Assembly: GCF_014705655.1 (NCBI RefSeq)
Contig: NZ_JACXIY010000013.1
Span: forward strand, 235,098 to 299,097
From: Paenibacillus arenilitoris
GTDB taxonomy: Bacteria > Bacillota > Bacilli > Paenibacillales > Paenibacillaceae
Length of the DNA: 64,000 nt
Reading direction: 5' to 3'
Positions 8,881 to 16,977 of the stretch are shown in pieces (the first letter of the stretch is position 1; every line of letters starts with the position of its first letter). The notes below the pieces were generated by a model that was not told where the DNA came from, did not search any database, and was given only the letters and a program-made list of their open reading frames with translations. Made by a program: the position numbers and the translations under genes.

Positions 8881-9423
8881 CTAAAGCCATTGCTGATATT
8901 GTTCCTGTATCGTGTCTCTTGCGACCTGTCTTTTTTGCAAAATGGCTGTCGGGACCATCGTATTGTATTTCTTTATTTTTATATTGATTTCGGCTATTTC
9001 CTGGTCCCATTTATTATCGCTGTTATCAGGGGGAGAGGTTAGCAGCTTGCGGATTTGCTCTCTTATTTCTTGCTGCAGCTGTAACCAATCTGGCAGCACG
9101 TTAGCATTTTTGAGTATGCTGGTGAAAACATCGCCAGAATCGAGATTCAACGGCTTTCCTTTGCCAGGAAGATGATCGAATGCGCCCTTTTTCTGCTGCT
9201 CCTTGTACATTTCATCGAGCCAATGGCTTTGCGATACATTCGTATTCCAATATTGATTTTGATGAACCGCAGACTCACCGGCGTCCGATTCCAGCGAGGA
9301 GTCAGTTTCAGCTATTACATCAGAAGGTTGAGGATGAGTCTTATCCACTTCAATTATCGAAGTATCATGATCTTCATTGTTTGCAGAAAAATGATTGTTC
9401 TTCTTTTTGAACCAAAGAAACAT
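8881..9423 (-). CDS. DUF1992-domain (DnaJC28-like) protein
   Basis: A 180-residue protein. The start is placed at 9423, where GGAGG lies 8 bases upstream of ATG (MFLWFKKKN); an upstream ATG lacks such a site. The N-terminal 75 residues are acidic and low-complexity. The C-terminal 110 residues are the DUF1992 domain: a Gly/Pro-rich GAFDHLPGKGKPLNLDSGD loop and NANVLPDWLQLQQEIREQI, then a helical coiled tail. This domain is found in mammalian DNAJC28 and many bacterial proteins of unknown function. The domain call is firm; no biochemical role is known. Confidence 0.85.
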   Translation of the reverse strand: MFLWFKKKNNHFSANNEDHDTSIIEVDKTHPQPSDVIAETDSSLESDAGESAVHQNQYWNTNVSQSHWLDEMYKEQQKKGAFDHLPGKGKPLNLDSGDVFTSILKNANVLPDWLQLQQEIREQIRKLLTSPPDNSDNKWDQEIAEINIKIKKYNTMVPTAILQKRQVARDTIQEQYQQWL

Positions 9424-9904
9424 TCTATTCCCCTCCACATCCCGTGATGAGATTATCATACTTGAAAATGCTGAAGCTGTCGCGAAGTTATATGACTATT
9501 CTGTTAATTCATAGTGCCAGAGATTAAGAACAAATGGGTTTGACTCCCTGCTTTATTTTCCTCATGATAGACTTGGAAGTCTACTAATGTTGTACGGAAT
9601 GTGTTTACTAATGGGTGTAATTTAGAAGCTATTATGATTGAACTATCGGAGACGATAGTGAAATGATTATGACTGGAGCAGGCGCCGCGGCGACCTGCTT
9701 CTGATCGTTTGAAGTAACTGGCAGGATAGTTGAACAGTGATAAAGTGAACCTTATCTTCATAAATGACGCAAGTTTTTTACATGAGCATTTTGCATAATT
9801 CCATTTTTGAGAATTACGTCGTAGAATCCCAGGCTTAGTTGAACAGATTTTTCTGCCTTGCTGACTTCAATGACAAAAATGGGCAGACTGTGGACTCGAG
9901 TAGC
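9424..9904. other. Intergenic stretch with no recognisable gene
   Basis: About 480 bases between the DUF1992 gene and the transposase remnant. Short open frames exist on the minus strand, but none has a good ribosome binding site or a recognisable family. I see nothing convincing apart from a weak hairpin near 9675-9700. Confidence 0.5.
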
Positions 9905-10890
9905 GCCGTAAATCGCTTTTCGTATCGACTTTGACGACCATCCCGTAGTTGGAGGATGAACAGGCTGCCATACCGAGCGGACAGTCGACCTTGCCTGTGG
10001 CATGAGGACAGCGGAATTTCAGGTAATCACCATCGACTCCCCAATAGGTCATAGGGAGACCCATTGAGCAGCAAGGCGTACCACTGGATGTCATGCCCGC
10101 AGGCGGTTCCTTTTCATTGCGGAGGTTCATCGGAATAATCGCCTGAGCCTTTACGTTCCGCGCTGCCAGCATCAAGAATAAAGATCTTCACTTTTGTTCC
10201 CGCGGCCACTTGTCCCATGAGCGACGGAGCCATATCGCCGTCGTTGACATGAGCCGGTGTAACGGAGAGCGCCATCGGCAGCTCGCTTGAGGTGTCAACA
10301 GCAAGATGGAGCTTGTAGCCAAACCACTTGACCTTGTTGCCAAACGAGTCGAACTTCGCACCCCAATTGGCATTGCCCGTTAGCTCGCTTTTCCGTTTCG
10401 GCTGCTTCACCTCATAGGCATGAATCGCTGCACTATCGATCGCAACATGACTTCCGTCAATGATTCCTTCCTTCTTGCATTGTGCGACGAGATCTTTAAA
10501 CAGGTGCTTAGCCAGCCCCTTGCTGGTTAATTCAGCGAATACGCGGCTTAATGTCGCGATAGAAGGAGCTTCACGGTCCAATCGAAGTCCACACTGATAA
10601 CGAAAGCGAAGGTCGACATCCAAACGACGATGTAGACCCGTAAATGTATCGATATTCTCAAGCGGTGCAGCAAGCAGCGCACGAAGAATCCCTTGTCTGC
10701 AGTGCCCGTCGGCACCTCGGGGTGAATGACTTCTCAATTCCTTAGACATAGGGTCGTAAGTCTAAGGGCGCTGAAAAAGAGAGGTAATCGTTCCTTTGAT
10801 TCAAGTTTTTGAAGCTCATCAAAGGAAAATAGAGTTTCTTGGAGAATATACAAAGTGACTTCCCTCCCTTGGGTTTTCTGGTTTGGTCAC
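9905..10890 (-). pseudogene. Decayed DDE transposase (IS1182/IS5-like), multiple frameshifts and truncated
   Basis: The transposase must be read through at least three frames. About 10890-10750 encodes the N-terminus (FDELQKLESKERLPLFFSAL). 10749-10170 encodes the DUF772-like helical part and the first catalytic strand (ELRSHSPRGADGHCRQGILR, GSHVAIDSAAIHAYE, KWFGYKLHLAVDTSSELPMA). 10175-9905 encodes the next part (ARNVKAQAIIPMNLRNEKEP, then DGDYLKFRCPHATGKVDCPL). The last catalytic Glu region (usually after KRWKELYNERTSVE) is absent, so the C-terminus is lost near 9905. The element is dead. No terminal inverted repeats were identified. Confidence 0.8.
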
Positions 10891-11021
10891 TTGAAAACTT
10901 CTCCAAGTCGGGGTGAAGTCCCTTTTTTATGCTCAAAAACCTTTGTGTAGTAAGGCTTCAGATTTATGCAAAATGCTCACATATATGGCTTGGTTGGTTT
11001 GTATTTGAAGGGGGATGAATA

Positions 11022-11417
11022 TTGTTTGTGAATAGTGAAATTAACTTGCCGAGCGAAGAGGTATTGGAACATTTCGGTGCCCAAGTGCTAATGACTCTAG
11101 GTGGTAGAATAAATACGATCGTCGATCAGACAGGACAAGTCATCTTGTTGGATTGGGGCAATGCGGCAGTAAGCACGGTGAATGGAGATATCATTAACGT
11201 GTTGCAGTGCCATATCTTGGACGGAGATCCGGATAGCGAACATTTCAAAGCGTTTCTAGACGGGTACGGCATCCATGAAGATGACCTTGCCGATAGGAGG
11301 CATTTGCTGTTATTAAGAGCGTTCGATAATCTCAGGTGGGCTATCGACCGAAGTCCGGACCAGATCGAATCCTATGCTGCGATCGCGAAACAGGTTGTCG
11401 ATATGACAATGGATTAG
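11022..11417 (+). pseudogene. C-terminal fragment of an aminoglycoside-phosphotransferase-like kinase
   Basis: The 131-residue frame has TTG as its only plausible start and lacks the N-lobe and the HGD catalytic loop of the APH/choline kinase fold. The phrase TGQVILLDWGNAAV corresponds to the metal-binding DxD/DFG-equivalent segment of such kinases, followed by a helical tail. It sits directly behind the transposase remnant, which probably removed the 5' part. The family assignment rests on one motif, so an unrelated small protein remains possible. Confidence 0.4.
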
Positions 11418-11475
11418 AAGAGATTGTGCGGCAGTCCAGGACGTTATTTCGTCCGGAGCTGCCGCTGTCCGCTAT

Positions 11476-12321
11476 TTATAGATCCTTCCGGCTGAACGCC
11501 CGGCATCCCAGCAAGAGCAGAACCGCCGCATATCCCACCGTGTAAACGAGGTAGGCATTCGAAGAAACGCTCGGCATGGAGAAAGGCCCCATGTCGGACA
11601 TCGCCAGCCCGGCCCAATCCGCTCCCCCCAGAAGCTCGTAGAGGCTTCTTTTGTAGACCGAGTCCGTAGGAATGATCAGCCCGGTCAGAAACACGAATTT
11701 TTCAATTGCGGGGTGGGTCCCTTCATAGATCGTTACCCCTTCGACCAACCCGCTGAAGAGGGCAAACCCGTACAGCAGGGCGGCGCAGATTCCGTTCCCC
11801 AGCATCGGCAAATAGACGGAACCGAGCATGGTCAGCGTGAGGAGAAGGAGCGGCATCCAAAGGAACAGCCCATAGCCTCGCAGCAGCTCTTCCGCCCGCA
11901 GGGGAAGTCCGGTTTGGCTGTGGATCGTCCAGACCACGGAGACGAACAGAACGGTGCTGTACACGGAGACCCAGACGGCGTGGCCCAGCCATTTGGCCAG
12001 ATAGAGCTTCCAGCGCGGGATGGGGCGGGCGGCGACGGCCAGCAGCAGACCGTTCTCCACCTCGCCCGTGACGGTCCCCATGGCCGAGAAGAGCACGAAG
12101 AAGGACGCCAGAAATTGCGCGAAAAAGAGCCCCAGCACCGTCAGCACCATGCTGTTCAGCAGCCGTTCGGCGGGGGAGACCGGGTTCTGCTCGCTCATGC
12201 CGGCAATCTCCCTGACTCCGAAAGCGAACAGAACCAGAAAGACGAAGGTCAGAACGATCGTAACCAGGAACACTCGCTTGCGGGTCAGCTCCTTGAAGGT
12301 GGCGGAGATGTACATGGTCAT
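11476..12321 (-). CDS. ABC-2 type transporter permease
   Basis: A 281-residue protein with about six hydrophobic segments (for example VFLVTIVLTFVFLVLFAFGV near residues 18-37, and a last one near the C-terminus). The large loop after helix 1 is typical of ABC-2 permeases of the NatB/YhfP kind. Its ATG overlaps the stop of the ATPase gene (ATGA at 12318), so the two are translationally coupled and form one exporter. It is the last gene of the sigma / anti-sigma / ABC operon. The exported substrate is unknown; a toxic peptide or cell-envelope stressor would fit the context. Confidence 0.85.
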   Translation of the reverse strand: MTMYISATFKELTRKRVFLVTIVLTFVFLVLFAFGVREIAGMSEQNPVSPAERLLNSMVLTVLGLFFAQFLASFFVLFSAMGTVTGEVENGLLLAVAARPIPRWKLYLAKWLGHAVWVSVYSTVLFVSVVWTIHSQTGLPLRAEELLRGYGLFLWMPLLLLTLTMLGSVYLPMLGNGICAALLYGFALFSGLVEGVTIYEGTHPAIEKFVFLTGLIIPTDSVYKRSLYELLGGADWAGLAMSDMGPFSMPSVSSNAYLVYTVGYAAVLLLLGCRAFSRKDL

Positions 12322-13298
12322 TGCGGATCGCCTCCTTGGCGGGACCCGGCCATCCGGAGGAACCAGTCCTCGAGGCTGTTCGGCTCGGGGCCGGATTCAT
12401 ATAACGTCAAGCCGCACCGGATGAATGCGGCGCACAGGTAGCCGGCTTGTTCCCGGTCGGCGACGCGGGCGGACAGGAGGGCGTTGCCGCTCTCGTCGGC
12501 CTCGACCAGGCGCAGCAGGGAGGAGAGGGCATCGCCGGCTTCGGCATTCAGCTCCGCCCGCGTCTCCGGAAGCCAGCCGCCGAGCCGGAAGCGCCAGTTG
12601 TCCCCGCTATCTCCGGTGCCGCTAAGCAGCTTGTGCAGCGGGCCCGACGCCAGCAGCTCGCCTCCGTAGAGGAAGGCGGCTTCATCGCACAGCTCCTCCA
12701 CGTCCTCGAGAAGATGGGTGTTTAGAAAAACCGTCATGCCTTTGCTCCGGAGCCGCTTCAGCAGGCTGCGGATTTCGTAGCGGCCGATCGGGTCCAGCGC
12801 CGAGGCGGGTTCGTCGAGAATGATCAGCTCGGGATCCAGGAGCAGGGCGGCAGCCAGGCCGAGGCGCTGCTGCATCCCTTTGGAGAAGCCGCCGACCCGG
12901 CGGTTCGCGGCCTCGGACAGGCCGACCAGCTCCAAGGTGTCCCGAACCCTGCCGCGGAAGGCGGGCGACCGGGTTTCCTGAGAGCGCAGCCCGCCCAGCC
13001 GGCCATGGAGGCGGAGCACCTCGACCGGTGTCAGCCAATCCTGAAAGCGGAACAGCTCGGGCAAATACCCGAGCTTGCGCCGTGCGTCCGGCCGTCCCAG
13101 CGGCAGCCCCAGTACGGCGGCCCGCCCGGAATCGGGGCGGTGGAGGCCGGCGAGCATTTTGACGAAGGTGCTTTTGCCGGCGCCGTTCGGTCCCAGCAGG
13201 CCGAAGATGCAGCCCTCCGGCACCTGCAGGGTGATGCCGCGGCAGCCGCCGCGGCCGTTGTAGGTTTTGGTCAAATCCGCCGTATCGATCATCATCAT
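12318..13298 (-). CDS. ABC transporter ATP-binding protein
   Basis: A 326-residue protein. Walker A is GPNGAGKST (residues 35-43), the signature motif is FSKGMQQRLGL, Walker B is LIILDEPASALDP and the H-loop is LNTHLLEDVE. The C-terminal 100 residues are the extension usual in NatA/BcrA-like exporters. The start overlaps the stop of the anti-sigma gene by 4 bases (13295-13298) and its own stop overlaps the permease start, so all three are coupled. It energises the permease encoded next. Confidence 0.92.
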   Translation of the reverse strand: MMMIDTADLTKTYNGRGGCRGITLQVPEGCIFGLLGPNGAGKSTFVKMLAGLHRPDSGRAAVLGLPLGRPDARRKLGYLPELFRFQDWLTPVEVLRLHGRLGGLRSQETRSPAFRGRVRDTLELVGLSEAANRRVGGFSKGMQQRLGLAAALLLDPELIILDEPASALDPIGRYEIRSLLKRLRSKGMTVFLNTHLLEDVEELCDEAAFLYGGELLASGPLHKLLSGTGDSGDNWRFRLGGWLPETRAELNAEAGDALSSLLRLVEADESGNALLSARVADREQAGYLCAAFIRCGLTLYESGPEPNSLEDWFLRMAGSRQGGDPQ

Positions 13299-14473
13299 GA
13301 CCGGATAAGCTCCTCGGCTGCCCGCCGGAAGTCGGATTCCGCCGGGAAATCATTCGTTGCGCCGCTTAGCAGGCTCAACCGGTCCCCATTGAGCCAGAGC
13401 AGATAGCGATGGCTTTCGTCGACGGTCATGACCGCATCGTGTCCGCCCAGCCGAAGGCTGGTAGTCACGCCGTCTCGGGACGGAATCGGCAGGGTGCTTT
13501 GCCAATCGCCGATGGCGGCCAGCTTGGTCCGCAGATTATCCGGCAGCACGGGCAGCCCCAGTACCGCCTCGCGGACGGTTGCCGGATCGATCCCGCCATC
13601 CACCGTCAGCTCCGGCGTGCCGAATTGGAGCAGCCGCACCGGCTTGCCCGACAAGGTGCCTTCTGCGGCGACGCCGCTCGGAATGCGCAGGCGGATGGCG
13701 TTGCCGTCCGCCTCGACAGGCAGGGTGGTGCTGCTGCCCAATCGGGTGAGCAGCCGGTTGACCGCCTTCACGTTCAGCTGGAAGGTTAGCGTGGTAGCCG
13801 GCTGGAATGAGGGTTCGGCGGGGTTCCCCGGCTTGAGCAGGGAGCCGCCCATTCTCTCTTCCGCTTCCTCCCAGGTAACGGTTCGGGCTTCCCCGCCGCC
13901 CGATTGGGTCAACGTGCCGTATTGGGCCAGGTTAAAGCTCCGGTCTCCTTCGGGCGAGCCGCTGTCCAGCAGGCCGGAGATGGTCGCCATGTCATCCGCC
14001 GAGATCCCGACCCCGACGATGTGCTGAATGCGGAACGTATGCTGCATGGCGGCCAGCGCCCGATCCCCCAGAGGGGTGGCGATGAGGCCGATGGCTACGA
14101 CGGCTGCGGCAACTCCGGCGGTCAGCCTCCGAAGTCTGCGCGCGGCCGGTCTCTCCGTCCGCCAGGCGCCGAATTTTCCGCCAGCCATTGCCGCGCCTAC
14201 CCCCTCCGTCGCCATGATGTCCGAGGACCTTTGTGCCGTACGGAGTTGTTCCGTCTTCTGCTTCATTCCAACCACTCCATTCTTCTCATGATCTTTTGGA
14301 TTCCCATCCCATGCTGCCTCTATCGTTGTAGCGTTGTTCGAGCGCCGACCTTCATCCGCCCGTCTCCAGAATGCCGGGACCGGTTCCCGGGCCGCCAATC
14401 TCTCGAACCGGTCCCAAGCCCGGCCGGTATCAAATATCGGCTCGCCGCCGGTCCGCTTCTCTTCGTCCGTCAT
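13295..14473 (-). CDS. Membrane-bound anti-sigma-factor-like protein
   Basis: The start at 14473 (MTDEEKRTGG) gives 392 residues. The frame extends further upstream but only inside the sigma gene, which it overlaps by 44 bases. A single hydrophobic helix (LTAGVAAAVVAIGLIATPLG, residues 117-136) separates a cytoplasmic N-terminus from a large outer domain. The C-terminal part resembles DUF4367-type sensory domains (DESHRYLLWLNGDRLSLLSG). Position after an ECF sigma gene and topology together indicate an anti-sigma factor. No zinc-binding HxxxCxxC motif is visible, so it is not a classical ZAS protein. Confidence 0.7.
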   Translation of the reverse strand: MTDEEKRTGGEPIFDTGRAWDRFERLAAREPVPAFWRRADEGRRSNNATTIEAAWDGNPKDHEKNGVVGMKQKTEQLRTAQRSSDIMATEGVGAAMAGGKFGAWRTERPAARRLRRLTAGVAAAVVAIGLIATPLGDRALAAMQHTFRIQHIVGVGISADDMATISGLLDSGSPEGDRSFNLAQYGTLTQSGGGEARTVTWEEAEERMGGSLLKPGNPAEPSFQPATTLTFQLNVKAVNRLLTRLGSSTTLPVEADGNAIRLRIPSGVAAEGTLSGKPVRLLQFGTPELTVDGGIDPATVREAVLGLPVLPDNLRTKLAAIGDWQSTLPIPSRDGVTTSLRLGGHDAVMTVDESHRYLLWLNGDRLSLLSGATNDFPAESDFRRAAEELIRS

Positions 14474-14999
14474 CGTACCGCTCCTCCTCCTGCCCGTATT
14501 TCTTCTTAAGCCGTTCCTCCGCCCGGGCCAGCAGCGTGCCGACAATCTTCGGGTTGACCTCCAGCCGGAGGGCAATCTCCTCGTAGCTGTACCCTTCCTC
14601 CCGAAGCAGAAGCGCGGTCCGGTCCCGGTCCGAGAGCTTCTGCAGCACCCTGCGGACGACGTCTTTCTCCCACTCGCGGATGGCCTCCGTCTCTCCCGAA
14701 GGAGCGGCGTCTTGCGACCAAGCCGCCACGCGGGCGGTTTCCTTCTCCAATAACGCCTTGCCCGACGACCGCTGTCTCAAATAGTCGTAGCCTACCCGGG
14801 TCAGCACCCGGTGCAGCCAGGCGCCGATGGCCTCGAGCTTCTCCGGATGGCTGCGGTAGAGACGCAGGAATACCTCTTGTGCCAAATCCTCCGCCGCCGC
14901 GTAATCGCCGGTCAAGGCATAGAGCTTTCGCGCCACCCCGGGGTAATGCTCCCGGAACAAGCGCTGGAACAGATCGGGTATTTGCGCGCCTTCCTCCAT
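14430..14999 (-). CDS. ECF-type RNA polymerase sigma factor
   Basis: A 189-residue protein. Region 2 is LFREHYPGVARKLYALTGDY and DLAQEVFLRLYRSHPEKL (residues 14-55). Region 4 is LSDRDRTALLLREEGYSYEE and IALRLEVNPKIVGTLLARAE (about residues 122-165), with the usual helix-turn-helix. It is the first gene of the operon and is preceded by GGGGG. Free sigma factor probably drives its own operon and the exporter when the anti-sigma protein senses envelope stress. The upstream 140 bases are shared with the divergent DUF2975 gene. Confidence 0.92.
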   Translation of the reverse strand: MEEGAQIPDLFQRLFREHYPGVARKLYALTGDYAAAEDLAQEVFLRLYRSHPEKLEAIGAWLHRVLTRVGYDYLRQRSSGKALLEKETARVAAWSQDAAPSGETEAIREWEKDVVRRVLQKLSDRDRTALLLREEGYSYEEIALRLEVNPKIVGTLLARAEERLKKKYGQEEERYDDGRREADRRRADI

Positions 15000-15147
15000 G
15001 TTGCTGGCGTCCCCCCTTTCGCTTATAAGACGGATGCCGAATCGATTTTGTAGCAGTGTAATGCATTATATTACAACAAAGATATATTGTAAAACGATAA
15101 ATTTTGTGATAAATTCAAGTCGACCCTAACGAATTGAGGTGCGCGGA

Positions 15148-15624
15148 GTGGAACGAGGCTCGACGCTTTTTCTAAAGATAACGGTAATTCTGATCGGAAT
15201 TCCGATTCTTGCTTTGTGTCTATTTTGGCTGCCTTGGCTGGCACAAGAAGCGGCACAAATTTTTTCGGCTTATTGGCTGTATCCTGCTATAATCGGCATG
15301 TATGGATCGGCGATACCGTTTTATATCGCCTTGTATCAGGCTTTCAAACTTTTAACCTATATCGACAAGAACGAAGCTTTCTCCGAATTATCCGTAACGG
15401 CTTTGAAAAAGATTAAGTACTGCGCGATCGCGATCAGTATTTTGTATGCGGCATGCATGCCCTTCTTCGTTCTCATGTCGGAGGAAGACGACGCCCCGGG
15501 TCTCGCGGCGCTCGGGCTGGTCATTGTTTTCGCCTCCATGGTGATCGCGGTCTTCGCTGCCGTTCTTCAAAGGCTGCTGAAAGATGCGATCGCGATTAAA
15601 TCGGAAAATGATTTAACGGTTTGA
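15148..15624 (+). CDS. DUF2975 membrane protein
   Basis: About 158 residues; GTG 15148 is chosen because GAGGTG lies 8 bases upstream, while the upstream GTG 15139 overlaps that site. Four hydrophobic segments are visible (ITVILIGIPILALCLFWLPW, a YPAIIGMYGSAIPFYIALYQ segment, a YCAIAISILYAACMPFFVLM segment and a LVIVFASMVIAVFAAVLQ segment). The pattern and length are those of DUF2975. These proteins are usually paired, as here, with a small XRE regulator. Function unknown. Confidence 0.85.
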   Translation: MERGSTLFLKITVILIGIPILALCLFWLPWLAQEAAQIFSAYWLYPAIIGMYGSAIPFYIALYQAFKLLTYIDKNEAFSELSVTALKKIKYCAIAISILYAACMPFFVLMSEEDDAPGLAALGLVIVFASMVIAVFAAVLQRLLKDAIAIKSENDLTV

Positions 15625-15634
15625 GGTGACGAAC

Positions 15635-15850
15635 ATGGCGATCATCATCAATATTGACGTAATGCTGGCCAAGAGGAAAATGAGCGTGACCGAGCTTTCG
15701 GAGAGGGTCGGCATCACGATGGCCAATCTTTCCATATTGAAGAACGGAAAGGCAAAGGCGATTCGATTATCCACTTTGGAGGCGATTTGCAAGGCTTTGG
15801 AATGTCAGCCCGGCGATATTTTGGAATATCAAATACATGAAGGTACCTAA
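15635..15850 (+). CDS. Small XRE-family (YozG-like) HTH regulator
   Basis: A 71-residue protein that is almost entirely a Cro/C1-type helix-turn-helix (MLAKRKMSVTELSERVGITM, then LSILKNGKAKAIRLSTLEAI and CKALECQPGDIL). ATG 15635 is preferred; the GTG 15626 upstream is part of the GAGGTG ribosome binding site. It starts 10 bases after the DUF2975 gene, and the two form a common conserved pair in Bacillota. It probably regulates its own operon. Confidence 0.88.
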   Translation: MAIIINIDVMLAKRKMSVTELSERVGITMANLSILKNGKAKAIRLSTLEAICKALECQPGDILEYQIHEGT

Positions 15851-15873
15851 AACGGGTTCGACTTGAAAAACGG

Positions 15874-15902
15874 TTGCTCCCAACGAATAATCGTGCTATC
15901 AT
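15874..15902 (+). promoter_or_regulatory. Predicted sigma-A promoter for the T-box-like leader
   Basis: TTGCTC and TATCAT are separated by 17 bases. Transcription from here would start near 15909 and give a leader of about 135 bases before the methyltransferase gene. Confidence 0.5.
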
Positions 15903-15919
15903 CTCCTCAAACCAATATT

Positions 15920-16018
15920 TTCCTGAAAAGCTGTGATGAGAAAGAGATGCGGCGCATCGATGAATTTGGGTGGTAACACGGAGTATTAACTCTCGTCCCT
16001 TTGGGGGCGGGAGTTTTG
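15920..16018 (+). promoter_or_regulatory. Short T-box-like leader with antiterminator motif and terminator
   Basis: GGGTGGTAACACG at 15968-15980 matches the conserved T-box sequence (usual form GGGTGGTACCGCG). It is followed by CTCGTCCC and an 11-bp terminator stem (ACTCTCGTCCC with GGGCGGGAGT-type partner, 15989-16014) ending in TTTTGTTTTTT. The 5' part is very short: only about 60 bases, with GATGAGAAAGAG and a small GATGC/GCATC hairpin, precede the T-box. No normal-sized specifier stem I can be placed, so the tRNA species cannot be read. It is either a reduced T-box or a decaying one. Confidence 0.65.
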
Positions 16019-16046
16019 TTTTTTATCAATAGGGAGGTTGCCTGAG

Positions 16047-16847
16047 ATGGAGAGAAAAAACACGTTTAACGAAATTGCAAAGGAATACGACAAGTACAGG
16101 CCTAGCTATCCGGATCAATTATTTACGGATATTCTAGCGTTCACGGCGATCAAACCGGGCGATGCCATCCTTGAAATCGGCTGCGGCACGGGCCAGGCTA
16201 CGAAAGGCTTTGTTGATTTAGGCTATGATCATGTGACTTGCATTGAATTAGGTCAAAATTTAGCGGAACGGGCTCGTGAAAAATTTAAAAATAGTCCGAA
16301 TGTGAATATCATTCATTCCCCCTTTGAAACGTGGCCGAGTGAAAAGAGGAAATTTAAGCTGGCCATATCCGGTACGGCTTTTCATTTTATTCAGCCGCAA
16401 GAAGCGGGCTATTGCAAAGTATTGGACTTGCTCGGTGACGATGGCGCCATCGCTTTGTTTTGGACCGTTCATATTCCTTCCTTCGATGAGGTCTCCAACC
16501 GGATTCGTGAAAGCTACAAGAAATATGCGCCTCAACTGGACGATTCGACAAACCCGACGCTGGAACAAATGATGGAGGAAAGGGCGGCTTTAACTCTAAA
16601 GGATGGGTTGTTTACGGATTTAGAGGTCAAGCGATACATTTGTAATCACACCTATACAGCCGATGAGTATATCTCTTTATTAAACACGAATTCCAGGCAT
16701 CGATTGATTCCCGATCATGTGCGATATGAATTGTTTGGGGAGATCAAAGAAGCGATTGAAGAAGACGGCGGAAGGCTGCTTAAACCTCAAGCGGTTGTGT
16801 TGTTTCTTGCGAAAAAATCTAAAGCGAAAAAAAATATGCTTCCATAA
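16047..16847 (+). CDS. Class I SAM-dependent methyltransferase
   Basis: A 266-residue protein; ATG 16047 is 9 bases behind GGGAGG. The glycine-rich SAM-binding motif I is AILEIGCGTGQATKGF (about residues 46-61), with the acidic motif II in HVTCIELGQN. This is the Methyltransf_11/25-type Rossmann fold. The C-terminal half (NTNSRHRLIPDHVRYELFGE) is typical of small-molecule methyltransferases of this size in Bacillota. It lies directly behind a T-box-like leader, which would tie expression to the charging state of a tRNA. The methyl acceptor is unknown. Confidence 0.88.
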   Translation: MERKNTFNEIAKEYDKYRPSYPDQLFTDILAFTAIKPGDAILEIGCGTGQATKGFVDLGYDHVTCIELGQNLAERAREKFKNSPNVNIIHSPFETWPSEKRKFKLAISGTAFHFIQPQEAGYCKVLDLLGDDGAIALFWTVHIPSFDEVSNRIRESYKKYAPQLDDSTNPTLEQMMEERAALTLKDGLFTDLEVKRYICNHTYTADEYISLLNTNSRHRLIPDHVRYELFGEIKEAIEEDGGRLLKPQAVVLFLAKKSKAKKNMLP

Positions 16848-16977
16848 TTTTCGAATGCACGGCGAGTCTGGAGTCGGGGACCGGAGACTTCACATTCGGG
16901 GGCGGGTTCTGCTATGCTGGGACGAGTAGAGCGCAAGATGGCGGTCTAAAATCCAGCTATGGTTGGAGGTGGCGGCT

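Noticed and set aside
9504..10003. Two minus-strand small frames behind the transposase remnant
   Set aside because: No ribosome binding site or family match; part of the second is transposase sequence in the wrong frame.
12682..13353. Minus-strand open frame overlapping the ABC ATPase in another frame
   Set aside because: High GC produces long shadow frames here; the Arg/Pro/Gly-rich sequence is not protein-like.
13295..14575. Anti-sigma gene start at 14575
   Set aside because: The first 34 residues are Arg-rich sequence within the sigma gene; ATG 14473 gives a normal N-terminus.
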